NCBI RefSeq assembly: GCF_900660755.1
Contig: NZ_LR215050.1
Coordinates: 558,001 to 622,000, forward strand
Direction of reading: 5' to 3'
Source of the DNA: Acholeplasma hippikon
Lineage (GTDB): Bacteria; Bacillota_I; Bacilli_A; Acholeplasmatales; Acholeplasmataceae
DNA: 64,000 nucleotides
A model generated the notes under the pieces. It had not been told where the DNA came from. It saw only the letters and a program-made list of their open reading frames with translations, and searched no databases. Position numbers and translations under genes: made by a program. Below, in pieces: positions 16,927-25,700 of the stretch (positions are counted from its first letter, which is position 1; each line of letters begins with the position of its first letter).

Positions 16927-17109
16927 TTAGAATCCGCCAGCAAACTCAATTTTGCCAATTGGATTTCTTAGATCCGGACCTACATCATCAAATCCAACTT
17001 GTACAGCTGATTTATTATCTTCAGCTAATGCTTGTGGTTTTAAACTAATAACAGTAACACCTAAGATTAACACGAATAGTAAAGCTACAAAAATTTTGAT
17101 TTTTTTCAT
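16927..17109 (-). CDS. Putative secreted signalling peptide precursor
   Basis: 60 residues. A positively charged start (MKKIKIF) and a hydrophobic core to about residue 22 form a signal peptide, with a good cleavage site in PQALA-EDNK (after A29). The mature part is 31 residues, ending in the hydrophobic tail GKIEFAGGF. This is the build of RRNPP pheromone precursors such as PapR: export signal, short linker, active C-terminal oligopeptide. It is divergent from an Rgg/PlcR-like regulator, with an 88-base intergenic region holding a palindrome. Ribosome site GAGGTGA seven bases upstream. No other known family is evident; a plain secreted small protein remains possible. Confidence 0.7.
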   Translation of the reverse strand: MKKIKIFVALLFVLILGVTVISLKPQALAEDNKSAVQVGFDDVGPDLRNPIGKIEFAGGF

Positions 17110-17131
17110 ATGTAAATCACCTCATGTCTAT

Positions 17132-17160
17132 ATTGTACATAATATTTTTCAAATATTACA
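17132..17160 (-). promoter_or_regulatory. Probable activator-dependent promoter of the peptide gene
   Basis: Minus strand: weak -35 TGTAAT (17155-17160), 17-base spacer, good -10 TACAAT (17132-17137), start near 17125 just ahead of the ribosome site. The -35 matches consensus poorly and directly touches the palindrome at 17161-17174, the arrangement seen at Rgg- and PlcR-activated promoters. Confidence 0.55.
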
Positions 17161-17174
17161 CGACATATATGTCG
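17161..17174. promoter_or_regulatory. Perfect 14-bp palindrome, candidate operator of the regulator
   Basis: CGACATATATGTCG is fully self-complementary. It lies between the divergent peptide and regulator genes, abutting the -35 of the peptide promoter and 24 bases before the regulator start codon, so it could both activate the peptide gene and autoregulate the regulator. Confidence 0.6.
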
Positions 17175-17197
17175 CATCTTTATGAAAGGAGACACAA

Positions 17198-18139
17198 ATG
17201 GTCGTTGACTACTCAAAAGAATTAGCGTTGTTTTTAGAAAAGCTCCGTTTTTTAAGGGGAATTTCTCAAGAAGATTTTACCGACGGAATCATTTCTAATA
17301 GACAATATCAGCGTTATGTTCGAGGCGAATCTCCGATGCCATTTCATTTAATAAATGAATTCGCAGTAAAACTGAATATAAAAAAAGAGGATTTAATCCT
17401 TGAATTTCAAAATAGTTCAATCGATGAAACAACCCGTGTCATAAACTATTTTTCAGCAGTATTAAACAGGGATCTGGAGAAAATACCAGTTTTAAAAAAG
17501 AAAATATCGAGAGAATTTTTAATTGAACTAGAAAATAAATCTCTATTTAAACATGCAGAAAGTGTGGAATTCTTTTTTGATAAAAAGATTTCAACTGATC
17601 AACTTAGAAGAAATCTTTTTGAATTATGTAACTATCCAGATGTTTTAAATCGCGTCCCAATTTCATTAAACGATGCATTAATCTTGTCTTCGATATTAAA
17701 TTACACTGACACAAACGATAAATCTCAAATAGCCAATAAAATTCTAGATGTAATCGAAAATCCTAAATATACATTTAGTGCTTATCAAATTACAACATTT
17801 AATATCTTAACTTTTAATCTCGCTAAATATCATGGTCGAAATAAAGAGTTTGAAAAGTGTATTGAAATTTGTAAAATTGGTATTTCATTTAATCAACGTA
17901 AAGAATCTATTCAAAATATGATTCAATATTACTACTTCCAAGCACTATGCTACAAAGAGTTACAAAATACTGATATGATGAAGTATTGTTTATTTAAATG
18001 CTATAGTTCTATAAATATCTCTGATTCTGAAGAAAAGATGCAATTTTATACCAAATTAATCGAAACTGATTTCAATATTAATTTTGATGAATTTATTGCA
18101 GACTATATTAAAAATAAAAAAGGCCTAAGAAAATCTTAG
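17198..18139 (+). CDS. Rgg/PlcR-like transcriptional regulator (RRNPP family)
   Basis: 313 residues. Residues about 8-62 are an HTH domain of the XRE type (LEKLRFLRGISQEDFTDGI, then SNRQYQRYVRGESPMPFHLI and LNIKKEDL). From about 80 to the end it is all alpha-helical with TPR-like spacing (for example AKYHGRNKEFEKCIEICKIG and YFQALCYKELQNTDMMKYCL), the peptide-binding domain of cytosolic pheromone receptors. On the plus strand against the general direction, it is divergent from a gene for a 60-residue secreted peptide. AAGGAG lies six bases before the ATG. A terminator follows at 18120-18147. That it senses the neighbouring peptide is inference, though the arrangement is classic. Confidence 0.82.
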   Translation: MVVDYSKELALFLEKLRFLRGISQEDFTDGIISNRQYQRYVRGESPMPFHLINEFAVKLNIKKEDLILEFQNSSIDETTRVINYFSAVLNRDLEKIPVLKKKISREFLIELENKSLFKHAESVEFFFDKKISTDQLRRNLFELCNYPDVLNRVPISLNDALILSSILNYTDTNDKSQIANKILDVIENPKYTFSAYQITTFNILTFNLAKYHGRNKEFEKCIEICKIGISFNQRKESIQNMIQYYYFQALCYKELQNTDMMKYCLFKCYSSINISDSEEKMQFYTKLIETDFNINFDEFIADYIKNKKGLRKS

Positions 18140-18147
18140 GCTTTTTT
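18120..18147 (+). terminator. Terminator of the regulator gene
   Basis: GCCTAAGA and TCTTAGGC form an 8-bp stem around AAA, followed by six T. It overlaps the regulator stop and the convergent gene's 3' end. Confidence 0.85.
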
Positions 18148-18753
18148 GATGACTTGTTTTTCTAGTAAATTTTTTAGGAAAACTAAGAATACTGTAAATA
18201 CAGCAATGACAGGTAATAAAATTAAACAGCAAAATACTAATACACTTGTTAAACTTGCATCCGGTAACGTAGGATTTAAGAATCCATAAGGATACCAATT
18301 CGTAAATGCTCCTTGAATTAAAATGATAACGAAATAACAAAGTGGAAAGATTAATGTAACCCAAAAATCTCTAATTTTAATTCCTGGTGTGACAAATAAA
18401 AAATAGAAAATTGGAAATGCTATTGGTGAGAATGTATGTACAAAGTGATTATTGAGTGATAAATTACCATCACTTAAAAGTGCATGGTAGATTATACCGG
18501 TGATCAAAATTGATACTAATGTTATGACGCTAAAATACTTATAAAACGGTTTACTATCCAATTTTAAGACATAAAACAATACTGCTAAAAATGCTAAAAT
18601 ATTTGATAAATTCGTGAAGAATCTAAGTCTTTCAAAAAACTCAAAGAAGTTATCGTTAAAAAACATTTGTAATACTGAATATGAATGAATAGCTAAAATA
18701 AATCCTACAATGACCCATTTAATTCTTTCATTATTTCTTAAATTATTTACCAT
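18136..18753 (-). CDS. Pr6Pr/FAR-17a-like six-helix membrane protein
   Basis: 205 residues with six hydrophobic helices. Features resembling the Pr6Pr family of bacterial membrane proteins are the early FFTNLSNILAF, a central NNHFVHTFSPIAFPIFYFL and a late NWYPYGFLNP. Function is unknown. I start it at the ATG at 18753, because GGGAGA lies six bases upstream; the longer frame (to 18834) has no ribosome site. The ribosome site sequence GGGAGAA is exactly complementary to the UUCUCCC loop of hairpin A downstream of the peptide gene. It converges on the regulator gene. Confidence 0.78.
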   Translation of the reverse strand: MVNNLRNNERIKWVIVGFILAIHSYSVLQMFFNDNFFEFFERLRFFTNLSNILAFLAVLFYVLKLDSKPFYKYFSVITLVSILITGIIYHALLSDGNLSLNNHFVHTFSPIAFPIFYFLFVTPGIKIRDFWVTLIFPLCYFVIILIQGAFTNWYPYGFLNPTLPDASLTSVLVFCCLILLPVIAVFTVFLVFLKNLLEKQVIKKA

Positions 18754-18852
18754 AAATTTCTCCCTCATTTTTAATTTATTACAATAATTATATGAGTATC
18801 GACGATATTTTTCTATGAATATACACTTATTCATATTTTTTTGAAATTACTG

Positions 18853-18881
18853 TTGACAAAAGAAAAACTTAGAGTTACAAT
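18853..18881 (+). promoter_or_regulatory. Promoter of tRNA-Lys
   Basis: TTGACA (18853-18858), 17-base spacer, TACAAT (18876-18881), about 18 bases ahead of the tRNA. Confidence 0.88.
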
Positions 18882-18898
18882 ACTAATGCTTAATAAAT

Positions 18899-18974
18899 GC
18901 ACCCTTAGCTCAGCTGGCAGAGCAATTGACTCTTAATCAATGGGTCGACGGTTCGATCCCGTCAGGGTGTACCA
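18899..18974 (+). tRNA. tRNA-Lys (CUU anticodon)
   Basis: 76 bases with encoded CCA. The acceptor stem GCACCCT pairs with AGGGTGT (first pair G-U). The D arm contains AGCTCAGCTGGCAGAGC, the anticodon stem is ATTGA/TCAAT around CTCTTAA, and the T arm contains GGTTCGATCC. The anticodon CTT reads AAG. It is a single-gene unit with its own promoter and terminator. Confidence 0.97.
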
Positions 18975-18987
18975 TTTGTAAATTGAC

Positions 18988-19014
18988 AGAACTTCTTAAG
19001 AAGTTCTTTTTTTT
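18988..19014 (+). terminator. Terminator of tRNA-Lys
   Basis: A perfect 20-base palindrome AGAACTTCTTAAGAAGTTCT followed by seven T. Confidence 0.85.
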
Positions 19015-19088
19015 GTCCAAATAGGCCTTCTTGTTAGACTTCTCTTTTTTATTGAATTGACTATAATAAAATTATAGGGTGATAACGG

Positions 19089-19379
19089 ATGAAGAAAAAA
19101 ATAGAAAAGAAGATGTCAATTGCATTTATCTTAATGGCTTTAATTAATATGGCTTTTTTAGTTATTTTATTTATTATTTTTTCTTCTATTCGATTATCAT
19201 TATTAACTAAACTCATCATTCGAATTCTGATGAGTCTTACATTAATACCATATCTATATAGTATTTATACTTGGCATCTCACAAAGAAAAATCATCAAGA
19301 TCCTTTCCAGTTACTGATACATATTGGACATTTGGTTTTATATAGTATCTTTTCTATCCTATTAAGTATGATGATATAA
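19089..19379 (+). CDS. Small three-helix membrane protein, unknown
   Basis: 96 residues: a very basic start (MKKKIEKKM), then three hydrophobic helices at about 11-33, 38-60 and 75-95. No family recognised. GGGTGATAACGG before the ATG gives only a weak ribosome site. Its own terminator follows at 19382-19403, supporting a real single-gene unit. Confidence 0.65.
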   Translation: MKKKIEKKMSIAFILMALINMAFLVILFIIFSSIRLSLLTKLIIRILMSLTLIPYLYSIYTWHLTKKNHQDPFQLLIHIGHLVLYSIFSILLSMMI

Positions 19380-19381
19380 AT

Positions 19382-19403
19382 AATCCCTTTGGGGATTTTT
19401 TTC
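19382..19403 (+). terminator. Terminator of the small membrane protein gene
   Basis: AATCCC/GGGATT stem with a four-base loop and a following T run. Confidence 0.75.
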
Positions 19404-19428
19404 TTTAAAGCACTTAATTTCATTTAGA

Positions 19429-19447
19429 TTGATTAATCAACTATAAT
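19429..19447 (+). promoter_or_regulatory. Aquaporin gene promoter region with a palindrome
   Basis: The perfect 12-bp palindrome TTGATTAATCAA (19429-19440) sits one base ahead of a consensus -10 TATAAT (19442-19447). No good -35 is seen at 17 bases, so the palindrome may hold a regulator. Confidence 0.45.
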
Positions 19448-19480
19448 CATTATGTAAATAAACTTTAAGGAGGATGAAAA

Positions 19481-20152
19481 ATGAAAGTTAATTTTAAAAA
19501 GGTAAGTGCTGAATTACTTGGTACATTTGTCTTAGTACTCATTGGTACTTCAACTGCTGTTTTAACAAACGGTAATATTTTAGCAACCGCCTTAGCATTC
19601 GGTTTAGCAGTGATGATGATGGCATTTGCTGTTGGTCCTTATAGTGGAGGGCATTTCAATCCTGCCGTGTCACTTGCGATGTTTTTAAAGAAAAAATTAA
19701 GTGGTTGGGAACTTTTAACTTACGTTGCATCACAAGTTATTGGAGCCATTTTAGGGTCTTTAGTTCTATTCTTACTTCTTGATTCAAGCGCTCAATTAGG
19801 TGCCAACCAAGTTAATCAATTTATTTTTGGAAGTGATTTTTTAGGATTAATTAAAGGTTTTATTGTTGAAGTTATACTTACATTCATCTTTATCTTTGTG
19901 ATTATTAATGTTGTTAAAAATGAAGATGCTTCTAAGTTTGCTGGATTATTTATCGGCTTAACTTTAGTAGCTATTATCTTAGCTGGATTTAACTTCACAG
20001 GATTATCTGTTAACCCTGCAAGATCACTAGCACCTGCAATTTTTGAAGGTGGAGAATCATTTACTCAATTATGGGTATTCATTTTTGCTCCTTTAACTGG
20101 TGGTGCATTAGCAGCTTTAGTTTCAAATTTATTTGATAAAAACGAAGGGTAA
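19481..20152 (+). CDS. Aquaporin (MIP family)
   Basis: 223 residues, six membrane helices and the two half-helix NPA loops: GGHFNPAVSLAMF and LSVNPARSLAPAIFE. The residue after NPARS is not the Asp typical of glycerol facilitators, so a water channel of the AqpZ type is more likely than GlpF. There is no glpK or glpD beside it. AAGGAGG lies ahead of the ATG. It is a plus-strand single-gene unit with a palindrome near its -10. Confidence 0.92.
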   Translation: MKVNFKKVSAELLGTFVLVLIGTSTAVLTNGNILATALAFGLAVMMMAFAVGPYSGGHFNPAVSLAMFLKKKLSGWELLTYVASQVIGAILGSLVLFLLLDSSAQLGANQVNQFIFGSDFLGLIKGFIVEVILTFIFIFVIINVVKNEDASKFAGLFIGLTLVAIILAGFNFTGLSVNPARSLAPAIFEGGESFTQLWVFIFAPLTGGALAALVSNLFDKNEG

Positions 20153-20154
20153 AA

Positions 20155-20190
20155 AAAATAGCGGCTATCGTAAAGATAACCGCTTTTTTT
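20155..20190. terminator. Bidirectional terminator between aquaporin and peptidase genes
   Basis: AGCGG-C-TATC pairs with GATA-A-CCGCT around GTAAA, with T on one side and A on the other, serving both convergent genes. Confidence 0.85.
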
Positions 20191-20875
20191 ATCTAATTTT
20201 TTTACCATCTTGGTAATATTTTTTAACGTGATAACTATAAATGATTTCTTTATTTTCCAAGATCATAAAGCCTTCATCATCAATTACGTAAACTGGTCTT
20301 GGGTTAAAGTGACTAACCCTTCTAATTCCCTTCTTTTGTTGTTTGCGACGACGATAGTGTACTTCAACACCAAAATCTTCGATAAAGCCTAAGCCATCAG
20401 ATAAGATGAAACGTTTGTAGTCTCTATCTTTTGAAATATGGAACCAGTTAAATTGAACCATTGTGCCTGCACTTGGTCCCATCACAATCTTATTGTCTAA
20501 TCCGGCAAGTACTTTAACTAAATCATATGATTCCAAGCGTTCATAGAATAAATCTGGAGCCCCTCCTGGCAAGAAAATAATGTCGCTTGATAATACTTTT
20601 TCTTTGGCTTCTTCTTTTGTGTCTTTTCCATAAAGAATAAATTCGAAATTAGACTCATCTAATCCATATCGTCTAAATGGTTCAACAATGTGTAGATACC
20701 ATTTACCAAGTGGTGCTTCATAATCTTTAAGATAAGTTGCTTGGCTAAAGTTGTTTTCAAAAAATGAAAAGGCAATGACACAAACCTTTTTATCTTTTGT
20801 AATATACTTATTTAATTTTTCATATACGTGGTCTTTTTCGTATATTGTTCTAGAACTTAAAATATTTATCATCAT
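20189..20875 (-). CDS. S51-type (peptidase E / cyanophycinase-like) hydrolase
   Basis: 228 residues with a class-I glutamine-amidotransferase-like fold. The Ser nucleophile elbow is GPSAGTMVQF, preceded by DIIFLPGGAPDLF, the two hallmarks of S51 serine peptidases; a HYRRR segment may supply the His. Members cleave Asp-X dipeptides or related amides; the substrate here is unknown. It opens ATGATG without a ribosome site, and a TACAAT box lies six bases upstream, so a leaderless mRNA is possible. Its terminator is shared with the aquaporin gene. Confidence 0.85.
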   Translation of the reverse strand: MMINILSSRTIYEKDHVYEKLNKYITKDKKVCVIAFSFFENNFSQATYLKDYEAPLGKWYLHIVEPFRRYGLDESNFEFILYGKDTKEEAKEKVLSSDIIFLPGGAPDLFYERLESYDLVKVLAGLDNKIVMGPSAGTMVQFNWFHISKDRDYKRFILSDGLGFIEDFGVEVHYRRRKQQKKGIRRVSHFNPRPVYVIDDEGFMILENKEIIYSYHVKKYYQDGKKIR

Positions 20876-20915
20876 ATTTATATTGTACTAAATTTAATAA
20901 AAAAAAAGAAACATC

Positions 20916-21272
20916 TTATTCGAAAGATGTCTCGCAGTACGCCCCTAATGTTTGATCTTTTTTTACTTTTTCAATTAAATGCATCATAATTTCTTCATCT
21001 AACATAATGTTAGATAAAGCATTCGTAATACCCTTATCTAAGAAGTTTTCTAATTCATCAACTTGTCTCAATTGTTTTTCAAACATTTTTTCTAATTTGC
21101 CATCAATAATTTCTTGTTCATGGTCCATAGCAAGTGCAAGTATAAACTCTTTATACGCCTTAATATGATCGTATAGTTTATCAACACTCATTTGACGCAG
21201 CGAGTTTAATGCTGATTGTTTCTTCTTAGTATATTCAGTCTGTAACCATTCTTTATATGCCTTTTCAGTCAA
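20916..21272 (-). CDS. Uncharacterised helical protein with a TTG start
   Basis: 118 residues, wholly alpha-helical and charged (KAYKEWLQTEYTKKKQSALNSL, VDKLYDHIKAYKEFILALAM). No family recognised. The start is TTG at 21272, with the excellent ribosome site AAAGGAGG nine bases upstream; a frame extended to 21335 has no such site. It ends about 40 bases before the peptidase gene start. Confidence 0.75.
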   Translation of the reverse strand: MTEKAYKEWLQTEYTKKKQSALNSLRQMSVDKLYDHIKAYKEFILALAMDHEQEIIDGKLEKMFEKQLRQVDELENFLDKGITNALSNIMLDEEIMMHLIEKVKKDQTLGAYCETSFE

Positions 21273-21395
21273 CTTGAGTGTCCTCCTTTGCTTTAAATAC
21301 ACATTGATTTTATCACTAGGAATTATATTTGTCATTCAATGTGTATTAGTCAAAAAAGATTATGTGAATATCAATAAATTTAAAAGAAAGAAAAA

Positions 21396-21413
21396 AGAGT
21401 TCGTTTGAACTCT
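21396..21413 (-). terminator. Terminator of the 66-residue protein gene
   Basis: AGAGTTC/GAACTCT stem around a GTTT loop with a T-rich tail on the minus strand. Confidence 0.75.
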
Positions 21414-21614
21414 TTATTGTTTTTTATTCACTAATGGAATTAATGTTTGGTCTTCAAGTGAAGCAGGATATGGATAAGTTTCTTCACGTAAACGTTTGAA
21501 CATTACGTAGATAATCCCTCTTTCCAAATCGATTCTTGTTACGACTCCTGGATCTTTTTCGCCTTCCACACGTACACGTTCACCAATTAAATATGTTTCA
21601 TTACTCCACGCCAT
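21414..21614 (-). CDS. Small KOW/SH3-like protein, unknown
   Basis: 66 residues with a beta-barrel pattern: GERVRVEGEKDPGVVTRID and ERGIIYVMFKRLREETYPYP resemble a KOW or Tudor/SH3-like module. The family is not recognised with confidence. AAGGAG precedes the ATG, and its own terminator follows. Confidence 0.7.
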   Translation of the reverse strand: MAWSNETYLIGERVRVEGEKDPGVVTRIDLERGIIYVMFKRLREETYPYPASLEDQTLIPLVNKKQ

Positions 21615-21664
21615 AAAGCATTCTCCTTAAACTAAGTTTCTATATTATTATATCACAAATGATG

Positions 21665-22699
21665 CTAATTATCTTTAAGAGTTTTTCCAATTAAGTAACT
21701 TTGGTCTGAATCACTTATTTTACTAAACCAAATAAGTAGTCGATCCAGTTCATCATCTTCAACCAAATTGATAAGCATTTCTAAGTGTTCATTAAATAAT
21801 GGATGGTTTTTATCTTTAAAATAAGTCATCAATTCGTCATATTTATTAATTCTTTTTAATTCCTTCTCAAACCTGGTTAATAATTCTGGTTTTTCTAAGT
21901 ACGGAAGTCTTATTTTTTTATCTGTTAAATCTAAATATATTTTATAAATATTTAACATCTCTTTTAATCTAAGATAATCAATTAATTCTTGATACTTATC
22001 ATCTTTCCAAGCATATGTTTTATTTAATAGTTTAATGTGCCAAATCAAACGATTTGGTGAGTTAGATTTAATGTTTTGGTCTTTCATCACTAAAACCTTT
22101 AACTCTGTGATATCTTTTTCATTAAATTCTTTTTTCATACCGCGCTCAAACATATTCACGATATATCCTGGTATATCAATCTTACTTGGTTTTCTTTCTA
22201 AGTAAGAAGCTATATCATCTAAAACCTGGATTTTAGCTTCTTCATAAGCGCTAATAACTTCTTTAAATTCTACATCAATCTTTTTCTTTCGAATTTCTTT
22301 ATCCTTAATGATATATGACATATAACTTAAGTTATCTTTTGTTATTGCCTCATTTAGGATAAATGAAAAACCATAAGAGCCATCTTCATAACTACGATTG
22401 GTTGGATGTCCTACAACGTCATTACGAATATACTTTAATTCTCTTAATTTTTCATTTTGGTTAATGTTGATGTGATATTTATATTTTGTGATGGCAATAG
22501 ATAACTGATAAAGTGAGTCAATACCGACAAAAAGCCCCTGTAAAAGCCCAAAGACATCCAGTAGGATATCTGCTTTAGACTTACTGTCGCGCACCTTAAA
22601 ATCCTCAATCATCATATCAATATACTTTAAAGCAGATACAGAACTTTCTGCTCTAATTCTTGCATCAAAATTTAAGTTACTAATCGCTTTTTCAAACAT
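21665..22699 (-). CDS. Uncharacterised helical protein with a HEPN-like motif
   Basis: 344 residues, almost all helical. Residues about 88-105 contain ELKYIRNDVVGHPTNRSY, in which RNDVVGH fits the R-x(4-6)-H catalytic signature of HEPN ribonucleases. The preceding helices (FGLLQGLFVGIDSLYQLSIAI) could be the rest of a HEPN bundle. The C-terminal 150 residues are Leu/Lys/Glu-rich helices. It starts 2 bases after the stop of the large GGDEF/EAL-like gene, so it is cotranscribed with it. The motif is seen; nuclease activity is not established, and related motifs occur in non-catalytic HEPN domains. Confidence 0.72.
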   Translation of the reverse strand: MFEKAISNLNFDARIRAESSVSALKYIDMMIEDFKVRDSKSKADILLDVFGLLQGLFVGIDSLYQLSIAITKYKYHININQNEKLRELKYIRNDVVGHPTNRSYEDGSYGFSFILNEAITKDNLSYMSYIIKDKEIRKKKIDVEFKEVISAYEEAKIQVLDDIASYLERKPSKIDIPGYIVNMFERGMKKEFNEKDITELKVLVMKDQNIKSNSPNRLIWHIKLLNKTYAWKDDKYQELIDYLRLKEMLNIYKIYLDLTDKKIRLPYLEKPELLTRFEKELKRINKYDELMTYFKDKNHPLFNEHLEMLINLVEDDELDRLLIWFSKISDSDQSYLIGKTLKDN

Positions 22700-22701
22700 G
22701 T

Positions 22702-25700
22702 TTAATTACCTGCAATCTTGTAGAATAGTTGATCTGCTGTAATTCTCTTGTAGATTGGCCCTTCAATATACTTAATTTGCAATTCTTGAAGTTGTTCTTT
22801 TTGTTCTTTTGTCTTAACATCACGAATGACTAATGCCATTTGATGATTTTGTAACATCAGATTTAATAGTTTAATATAATCATTCCATTTACTATCATTT
22901 TTCTTGTAATCAAGATGAACTGCATTGAATGGATAGTTTAACGCAACTTCAACACTCGTTGTATCCATACCGATACCAACCTTTGCAAGTTCATCAATTA
23001 AAGTAATATGTTCTCTACTCTTTAAGTTATCTCCTTTAATCTTAAATCGTATAAACTCAAATGGAATTTCATATTTTTGGAATAACCCAAATACGTATGG
23101 GTTAAAGTTCAAGTCAGTAAATGTTTCTTTTGCAATTGGAATCGTAATTTTAACTAATTTTTGAGTTTCTTTTTCTAATGTGTTTAAAAACTCACAAACC
23201 ATCTTAATGTGATATTTTTCTAGGTCAAATAAGCGATTACGTTTTTTAGCAATGGCAAGTAAATACTTTGAATCAATATCCATATTTGGTAAGACTAATT
23301 CACTTTCATATTGCCATACGACATTTCTATCAACATCAATGATTTGATTAAATGACAGTGATAACTGACTTTTATTCATCGCTTCATTTAAATAGTTAAT
23401 CACTTGTTGTTCAAAAACTTCATCTTCATAAATCTTATGTTCAAAATAAATAAAGTGTTCATCTGTTCCTAAACGTTTTAAATAGTCTAATGACAATTCT
23501 AAATATCTAAATAACTTAGCTGGATTCTTTTCTTCTGTTACCACTGGATATCGAATAATTGATAGTTTCGGTTGAAACTTCTCATAATTAATTACTTGTG
23601 ATTCGTAGTTTTCAACAAAACGTAAGTAATCCTTAACCATTTTCGTTACACTACGAATATCGTTATAAGGAATATATAAAAATAATTGGTATGTTGAGAA
23701 ACGATAGACTTCTCCATCGGTAAAGAACTTCTTGGTTACCTGACCAAATTCTTTAAAGAATTGTATAGCAACATCATAGCCATAAATCGGTAAGATGGAT
23801 TCATTAAATGATAAGAGAATAAACGAGCCTTTATCTTTAATAAGTTCCACCAAGTTTTCATTTAAGGCATTCATATTTGGTAATGAGGTTTCAAAATCTA
23901 CTGTTGCTTCCATAACTAATTTGCTTCTTTCTTCATAATAATTTGTTAAATCTTCATAGGTTGAGATAATCTTAATTTCATTTTTATCTTGAATTGAAAT
24001 TAAACGCTCTCTAATTTGTTTTCCTTGATATAAATAAGTAACCGCATCTGATAAATTAGGTTTACTAAATAGGCGTTCAATTAAGATTTCGTAACTCTTA
24101 ACTTCATGCACTCCTAAATTTCTTAAGAATATTTCATAAGGCATGTGACTGTCTGCATTAAGCAGTTTTTGTGCTGGAATATTATAACTTGTATGTGCCT
24201 CACACATTATACGATAAGGTGTTAAGTTACTATCAAATATTTTCTTTAAAAACTGTAAATCATCACGTAAACGTTGACGTTTTTCTTCATCCACAAGCAT
24301 TGTATATAAAATTGAAGAAATACCTCTTAATAAATCATAGTATTCACCAGGATCAATAACATCTATGTCAAAGTGTACCAAAAATACCCCTTGATCATAA
24401 ATTGGGAAGGCAAATAAATATTTAATATCGTCTGTATATTTATTTAACGTTAAAATATTTTTATCATATTTCAGCGTTTCAATGGTACCAAAACGTTCTT
24501 CACCATCTTTAATGATTTCATAAATAACCGTATCAGCATAACTTGATTTTAAAAGTGTTTTATCATATAAACGCTCTTTTTTATAATTAAATAGTGTCTC
24601 TGTATCTGCTTTAAAGACAATTAAATCTTTTACAACTAAATACTCCTCTAATTTCATGAAAAAACTTCTTAAGGTATCTCTTAAGTTTTTTGTCTCTGAT
24701 ATTTGATGCGAATAACCAATTAAATCCACTAAATGATTAAAGTTTTGAAGTGTATTTGACTTTGGTTTAATCTTTAATGGGGTAAATGATTCTTCTTGTT
24801 TGGTTTCTAAAACAATTTCTTTCCCATCAACTGATTTTGTTTTCTTTTCTTTTTTCTCTTCTTTAGTGATTTGTTTTAGTTTTTTTGTAAATAAATCAAT
24901 GTTATATTTATTCTTTAATTCTGTGTATAAAGTAATTAATAACGGATAAATCTTTAATTTATAATTTACTGGAGCATTTTCTAACATCACTTCATAATCT
25001 GCATCTAAAATCGTTGCACGGTGAAAATCACGTTCTATAATATAAATTCTAAGTAATGCTAAATACGCATCCATTGCGTAAAGCTGATGTCCTTTATAAC
25101 TTTCAGCTAATTTCTTTAAATCATCTATTTGATTAAGTTTATATAAGGTTTCAAAATAATCTGGTATATAAGTTTGTTTTAAATCAACGCGTTTCAATTC
25201 ATCAATTAAATCAATAATCTTATGTTCTTTTCCTGTATTTAAATATATTTCTAATAGTTCTTTTAAAATTTTTAATTTAATTTCTTCAGGAATAAAATCT
25301 TCTTTTAATGCTTCTAGTTCATGAACATAATCTTGATTGGTTAATTTCTTAAATTCGATTAATTTTAATTGCGCTTTATAATTTTCTAAAACTGGTAACT
25401 CTTCTTTATAAATTTGAATAAATTGGTATGCTACATCAAACTTTCTTAAAATAAGTGCAGCATCAATAATAAAGTTAATTAAATCGAGTTTATCTTTGAT
25501 TACTTCTTTATTCAATCTTTCATAATAAGTTACACCTTGACGAACAACATCTTCATAACGACCTAATTCAAATTTTAGTTTAATTAAATGGGAAAAAACA
25601 GTATGAAATTCAAATACTGTTAAGGTTTTATAATTGATAAAATTTTCTATTTCAACAACTGCTTCATCACTTGCAGTATATTGAAGTAAAGTTTGAATAT

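Noticed and set aside
18754-18834. 27-residue extension of the Pr6Pr-like protein
   Set aside because: No ribosome site ahead of it and low-complexity, polar codons; the start at 18753 has a strong site.
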